Of a stretch of DNA of 7,427 bases, positions 5,497 through 7,427 are shown piece after piece. The notes under the pieces were generated by a model. It made no database searches. It had not been told where the DNA came from and saw nothing but the letters and a program-made list of their open reading frames with translations. Numbering within the stretch: position 1 is the first letter of the stretch; every line of letters starts with the position of its first letter. Location: NCBI GenBank assembly GCA_003170995.1, contig PMXT01000118.1, positions 1-7,427 on the forward strand. The letters run 5' to 3'. This stretch comes from Actinomycetota bacterium (GTDB taxonomy: Bacteria; Actinomycetota; Thermoleophilia; Gaiellales; Gaiellaceae). The position numbers were made by a program, and so were the translations under genes.

Positions 5497-5614
5497 GCGC
5501 GTTTCAAATGAAGCACTCTGTCGCCTGACCGCTGGAGCCGCGAATCGGTCGCATCGACCGCACGGGCCTGGCGGAATCGTCTCCCTAGTCGGCAGGTCGT
5601 CAATTGAAACGAGG
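5497..5614. repeat. About 118-bp inverted-repeat element, copy B
   Basis: This is related to the element at 1835-1997. The two share a 23-base core (5510-5532 here, 1851-1873 there) identical at 20 positions, beginning GAAGCACTC and ending CGCCTGACCGC. Near the right end, GTCGGCAGGTC (5588-5598) matches GTCGGCGGGTC (1968-1978) at 10 of 11 bases. Its own ends are inverted repeats: 5497-5513 and the complement of 5598-5614 agree at 13 of 17, around CGTTTCAA. The interior differs from copy A and is shorter, with a perfect CGGTCG/CGACCG stem (5546-5551, 5555-5560) around CAT. It has no coding capacity. Boundaries are approximate. Confidence 0.55.
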
Positions 5615-5690
5615 GCGATGTGTAACGTGACACACCCATCACTCACCCCAAAGACGGCAAAGGGGACACACCGCGTCCCCTTCACCGGGG
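5615..5690. repeat. Palindrome-rich junction with a solo copy of the IS terminal 11-mer
   Basis: TGACACACCCA (5628-5638) is identical to the last 11 bases of the window (7417-7427), in the same orientation, and is partly mirrored by TGTGT at 5619-5623. A perfect 8-bp stem follows: AAGGGGAC (5660-5667), a 7-base loop, GTCCCCTT (5675-5682), with GACACACC repeated across the left arm and loop. Such compact strong hairpins resemble REP sequences or ends of IS200/IS605-type elements, but no such transposase is present here. Probably the remains of one or more mobile-element ends. Confidence 0.4.
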
Positions 5691-5692
5691 CT

Positions 5693-5953
5693 CTATCTCT
5701 TAACTCTGCTGAGGTAGAGCGTTGCGATGCTCACGAGCAAAATCGCAGCCGTGAGCAAAGTGTCCAGGGTAGCTATATAGCTCCTTGGCTTCGGTCGGCC
5801 GTTCACTCGGCCGGGAGCGTACGGCGGGGGCTTCCGTCGTACCTTGAAAGGGTAAAGAGCCTCCTGGATGGTTTCGTGGGGGCTCTTACCCGAAGGGTCA
5901 TAGAATCCCAAAGATGGGCGTCCAAATATGGAAAGATCCAGAAGAGCGACCAT
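5693..5953 (-). CDS. Doubtful small ORF with C-terminal membrane segment
   Basis: This 86-aa minus-strand reading frame ends in a plausible tail anchor (LDTLLTAAILLVSIATLYL followed by SRVKR). Its N-terminal two thirds is Pro/Arg-rich with no recognisable domain. It overlaps the first 40 bases of the opposite-strand gene at 5914, and no Shine-Dalgarno site precedes its only ATG. The membrane-like end with a positive tail is the sole argument for it. Third-position GC is only moderate, unlike the folate genes. It could be cargo of the mobile region or chance. Confidence 0.2.
   Translation of the reverse strand: MVALLDLSIFGRPSLGFYDPSGKSPHETIQEALYPFKVRRKPPPYAPGRVNGRPKPRSYIATLDTLLTAAILLVSIATLYLSRVKR
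5850..5891. promoter_or_regulatory. Long inverted repeat upstream of the 5914 gene
   Basis: GGGTAAAGAGC (5850-5860) pairs with GCTCTTACCC (5882-5891) with one bulged A. The stem continues inward through CTCC (5861-5864) against GGGG (5878-5881, one G-U), giving about 14 pairs around a 13-base loop. It ends 9 bases before the -10-like TAGAAT, covering where a -35 would lie. It could be an operator, or a terminator for minus-strand transcription arriving from the transposase side. Confidence 0.45.
5901..5906 (+). promoter_or_regulatory. -10 box TAGAAT of the 5914 gene
   Basis: TAGAAT ends 7 bases before the ATG at 5914, so transcription would begin at or next to the start codon. No -35 is seen. 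A close AAAG (5910-5913) is too near the ATG for a normal Shine-Dalgarno site. Confidence 0.4.
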
Positions 5954-6309
5954 GGTTTGATCGCTGGAGACGGCGGGGCGACTTGCTAGTCGTCGCGGGG
6001 ATCACATCCACTGTCACGTGGCTGAGTGCGGCTCTCCCCAGCGAGAGGACAACCCACGTCGATATCTGGCCTCCCCTTGCCCTCGGAGTGGTCATCATCA
6101 TCGCGGGCATCTACGCGATTGCTGCGTCGGATAATCAGCGTCTCTGGTTACCAGGTCGGAAGACCTTCTTAAAGGAACAAAAGAAGCGCTTCCTTGAGCA
6201 GATTCCCGAGGTTTGGAATGATCCAGGCCACCAAATCGCTCAAGCGATCACCGAGTTAACGAAGGCGGTTAATCGTTTGGCCCCGCCAGATAAAGAGTCC
6301 AAAGCCTGA
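5914..6309 (+). CDS. Hypothetical two-TM membrane protein
   Basis: This is a 131-aa protein I do not recognise. It begins with a charged, Trp-rich stretch ending RWRRR (residues 17-21), then TM1 (about 24-41), a short loop, TM2 (about 51-71, PPLALGVVIIIAGIYAIAA), and a basic then amphipathic cytosolic tail (FLKEQKKRFLEQIPEV; QIAQAITELTKAVNRL). The positive-inside rule suggests that both termini are cytosolic. Codon use is more AT-tolerant than in the folate genes. Its stop (TGA, 6307-6309) is one base from the stop of the minus-strand IS accessory ORF. No inverse copy of the IS end lies between them, so the gene may ride inside the insertion sequence as a passenger, or the IS may be truncated. 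Coding status is supported by sensible topology and an otherwise empty region; function is unknown. Confidence 0.65.
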   Translation: MGVQIWKDPEERPWFDRWRRRGDLLVVAGITSTVTWLSAALPSERTTHVDIWPPLALGVVIIIAGIYAIAASDNQRLWLPGRKTFLKEQKKRFLEQIPEVWNDPGHQIAQAITELTKAVNRLAPPDKESKA

Positions 6310-6310
6310 C

Positions 6311-6463
6311 TTAGGCTGGCGTTTCCTCTTGCTCGGCTGGTTCGTCTTTCTCGTCCGGTTTCTCGGACTCGACATCGAGCAAAAGCCGAAGAGCCTCTTC
6401 GGGCTCCATTTCCACATTCACCGTGTCGTCTAACTTGGCCATCTCTTCGAGTCTACCCCCCAT
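6311..6463 (-). CDS. Small acidic IS-associated accessory protein
   Basis: This is a 50-aa protein whose ATG overlaps the transposase stop codon by 11 bases on the same strand. A strong GGAGG (minus strand, at 6471-6475) lies 7 bases before the ATG and decides the start, so translational coupling to the transposase is likely. The protein is strongly acidic, with a short predicted helix EPEEALRLLLDVE (residues 20-32) and a low-complexity Glu/Asp/Pro/Lys tail. I recall IS1595-type elements often being followed by a short ORF of this style with a small ALRxLL-like helix, but I cannot name its function. It is too short for domain assignment. The 1-bp gap to the opposite-strand gene's stop leaves no room for a separate terminator. 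Confidence 0.6.
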   Translation of the reverse strand: MGGRLEEMAKLDDTVNVEMEPEEALRLLLDVESEKPDEKDEPAEQEETPA

Positions 6464-7406
6464 ATACGAGCCTCCGTCCGTGGACTTGGCCGAACAAGCG
6501 CGCCATCCGGTCGGAGTCGCTGAGCTTCCGCGTCGAATACCGAAAGTCGAACTCCGACAGGTACCGGCCAAGATGCTCGCGCGAGACGTGATGGTGCGTT
6601 CCGTCAATCGAGCGCTTGAGCTGAGAAAAGAAGTTCTCACAGGCGTTTGTCGAGACGTTCCCTCGGACGTACTCACCCTCGGAGTGGTTGACGGCTTCGT
6701 GCCCGGCCATCTCGGGGGCAATACCCTTATACGCCCTCCAAGAGTCCGTATGCATCGTCGTTTGCTCCATCTCGCAGTTCGCCGCGATGACCGAACGAAG
6801 CGTCTTCCCGCTCACATCGGCCACGACCTGCGAGCGAACCTCGCCCGTTCCCTTGTCTACCAGGGTCACGATCGGCGTCTTTTCCGAATAACCCTGCCGA
6901 CCTACTCCCCGCTCGTATCCGTGCCGGTTCTTCGGCTCGCCGCCGATGAGCGTCTCATCGATAACCACAGTTCCGCTGATGAGAGAACCTGGAGCCTTCC
7001 GCTTCATGGCTTCGCGCAGGCGCTGAGTCATGAACCAAGCGGTCTTCGGCGCGACGCCATACTTGCGGGCGATCTCACGAGCAGCGATCCCGTTCTTGTT
7101 CGCACACATCTCATAGACGACCATGAGCCAGGTTTGAAGCGGCACCTTCGATCCGTGGAAGACGGTGCCCGTCGTAACCGAGAACTGCTTCCGGCAGGTC
7201 GAGCACTTCCAGACGCGGCGCTGAGTCTCAGAACCCGTCCGCGTCTTGCGAGCAGTTCCGCTTTTCGGAGTAAGGAAGTAGTGCTTCTCGACGCTGCCGC
7301 AATGCGGGCAGATCGGCCCGTCCGGCCAGCGCATGGACTCCATGTAGGCGTAAGCCTCGGCCTCGGACTTGATCTGCTTGGCGATTGTCATCAGCGTCGT
7401 TTTCAT
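6453..7406 (-). CDS. IS1595/ISXO2-family DDE transposase
   Basis: This is a 317-aa transposase that appears complete. The N-terminal zinc ribbon has CPHC (residues 33-36) and CSTC (68-71), followed by QFSVTTGTVFHGSKVPLQTW, typical of this family. A helix-turn-helix-like stretch, GIAAREIARKYGVAPKTAWFM (about 106-126), comes next. The catalytic domain carries VIDETLIGG (Asp150), THTDSWRAY-like MHTDSWRAY (Asp221), and NVSTNACENFFSQLKR with Asn254/Glu257 for the third metal site, then the hallmark GTHHHVSREHLGRYLSEFDFRYSTR. ATG 7406 is preferred over an upstream GTG at 7424 because the latter lies in the presumed terminal repeat. CATAGT six bases before the ATG on the minus strand is a weak -10 candidate. 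There is no frameshift or lost catalytic residue, so the enzyme may be active. Confidence 0.93.
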   Translation of the reverse strand: MKTTLMTIAKQIKSEAEAYAYMESMRWPDGPICPHCGSVEKHYFLTPKSGTARKTRTGSETQRRVWKCSTCRKQFSVTTGTVFHGSKVPLQTWLMVVYEMCANKNGIAAREIARKYGVAPKTAWFMTQRLREAMKRKAPGSLISGTVVIDETLIGGEPKNRHGYERGVGRQGYSEKTPIVTLVDKGTGEVRSQVVADVSGKTLRSVIAANCEMEQTTMHTDSWRAYKGIAPEMAGHEAVNHSEGEYVRGNVSTNACENFFSQLKRSIDGTHHHVSREHLGRYLSEFDFRYSTRKLSDSDRMARLFGQVHGRRLVYGG

Positions 7407-7416
7407 ACTCAAACTA

Positions 7417-7427
7417 TGACACACCCA
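7417..7427. repeat. Putative terminal repeat of the IS
   Basis: TGACACACCCA ends the window. On the minus strand it reads TGGGTGTGTCA just ahead of the transposase start, the expected location of the element's terminal inverted repeat. An identical 11-mer is at 5628-5638. The true outermost base may lie beyond the window. Confidence 0.45.

Larger units (their letters stand above)
6311..7427 (-). mobile_element. IS1595-family insertion sequence (at least this part)
   Basis: The element consists of the transposase plus a short overlapping downstream ORF. The window edge reads, on the minus strand, TGGGTGTGTCATAG just 21 bases before the transposase ATG, which is where the element's outer end should be. 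No inverted copy of that end is found between 5600 and 6460, so the other end is unresolved: it may be diverged, lost, or left of the 5914 gene. The 11-mer at 5628-5638 is a direct, not inverted, copy. The 8-bp target duplication usual for this family cannot be tested here. Confidence 0.6.

Noticed and set aside
5501..5610. Integron attC or CRISPR repeat
   Set aside because: There is inverted symmetry, but no GTTRRRY/RYYYAAC core pair, no cassette array, and no regularly spaced repeats with unique spacers.
5880..5915. Possible tRNA fragment around 5880-5915
   Set aside because: No GGTTCGANTCC-type T arm, cloverleaf or CCA end could be built; the pairing seen is the simple hairpin at 5850-5891.
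5486..5989. 167-aa plus-strand frame across 5486-5989
   Set aside because: It runs through the repeat element, both hairpins and the start of the 5914 gene, has no domain or ribosome site, and is best explained as chance.

Overview
The window looks like the chromosome of a high-GC actinobacterium. The evidence is the GC-rich codon use, a DUF2469-type protein (known mainly from Actinobacteria), and starts that lack a Shine-Dalgarno site but have a TANNNT box about one -10 spacing upstream, as expected for leaderless transcripts. A deep-branching class such as Thermoleophilia is a reasonable guess, but it cannot be proven from this sequence.

Positions 66-2775 are housekeeping genes on the + strand: folP (dihydropteroate synthase), folK (HPPK), a DUF2469 protein and coaX (type III pantothenate kinase), i.e. 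folate and coenzyme A biosynthesis. There is no folB between folP and folK. The folP-folK gap holds competing GC-rich hairpins. The DUF2469-coaX gap is almost entirely a 163-bp element with terminal inverted repeats.

Positions 2776-5435 carry an envelope module: a large polytopic O-antigen-ligase/polymerase-type (Wzy_C) protein with a TPR-like C-terminal tail, then a very small secreted protein with an LPFTG sortase signal behind its own good promoter (TTGACG-17-TAGGCT).

Positions 5436-7427 are accessory. They hold a hairpin after the LPFTG gene, a second and shorter copy of the inverted-repeat element, a junction rich in palindromes, and a two-TM protein of unknown function. That gene meets head-on (one base between stop codons) a minus-strand IS1595/ISXO2-type transposase with a small acidic overlapping ORF. 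The window ends at what appears to be the outer terminus of this insertion sequence, and its terminal 11-mer recurs at 5628-5638.

The most notable signals that the genes do not explain are: (i) the two-copy mobile inverted-repeat family at 1835-1997 and 5497-5614; (ii) the repeated pattern of a -10 box followed by 6-7 bases and ATG at several genes; (iii) the IS1595 element with an accessory ORF and possible membrane-protein cargo; (iv) the predicted 33-residue sortase-processed surface peptide. No RNA gene or CRISPR array was recognised. I do not see convincing evidence of a wholly new multi-gene system.
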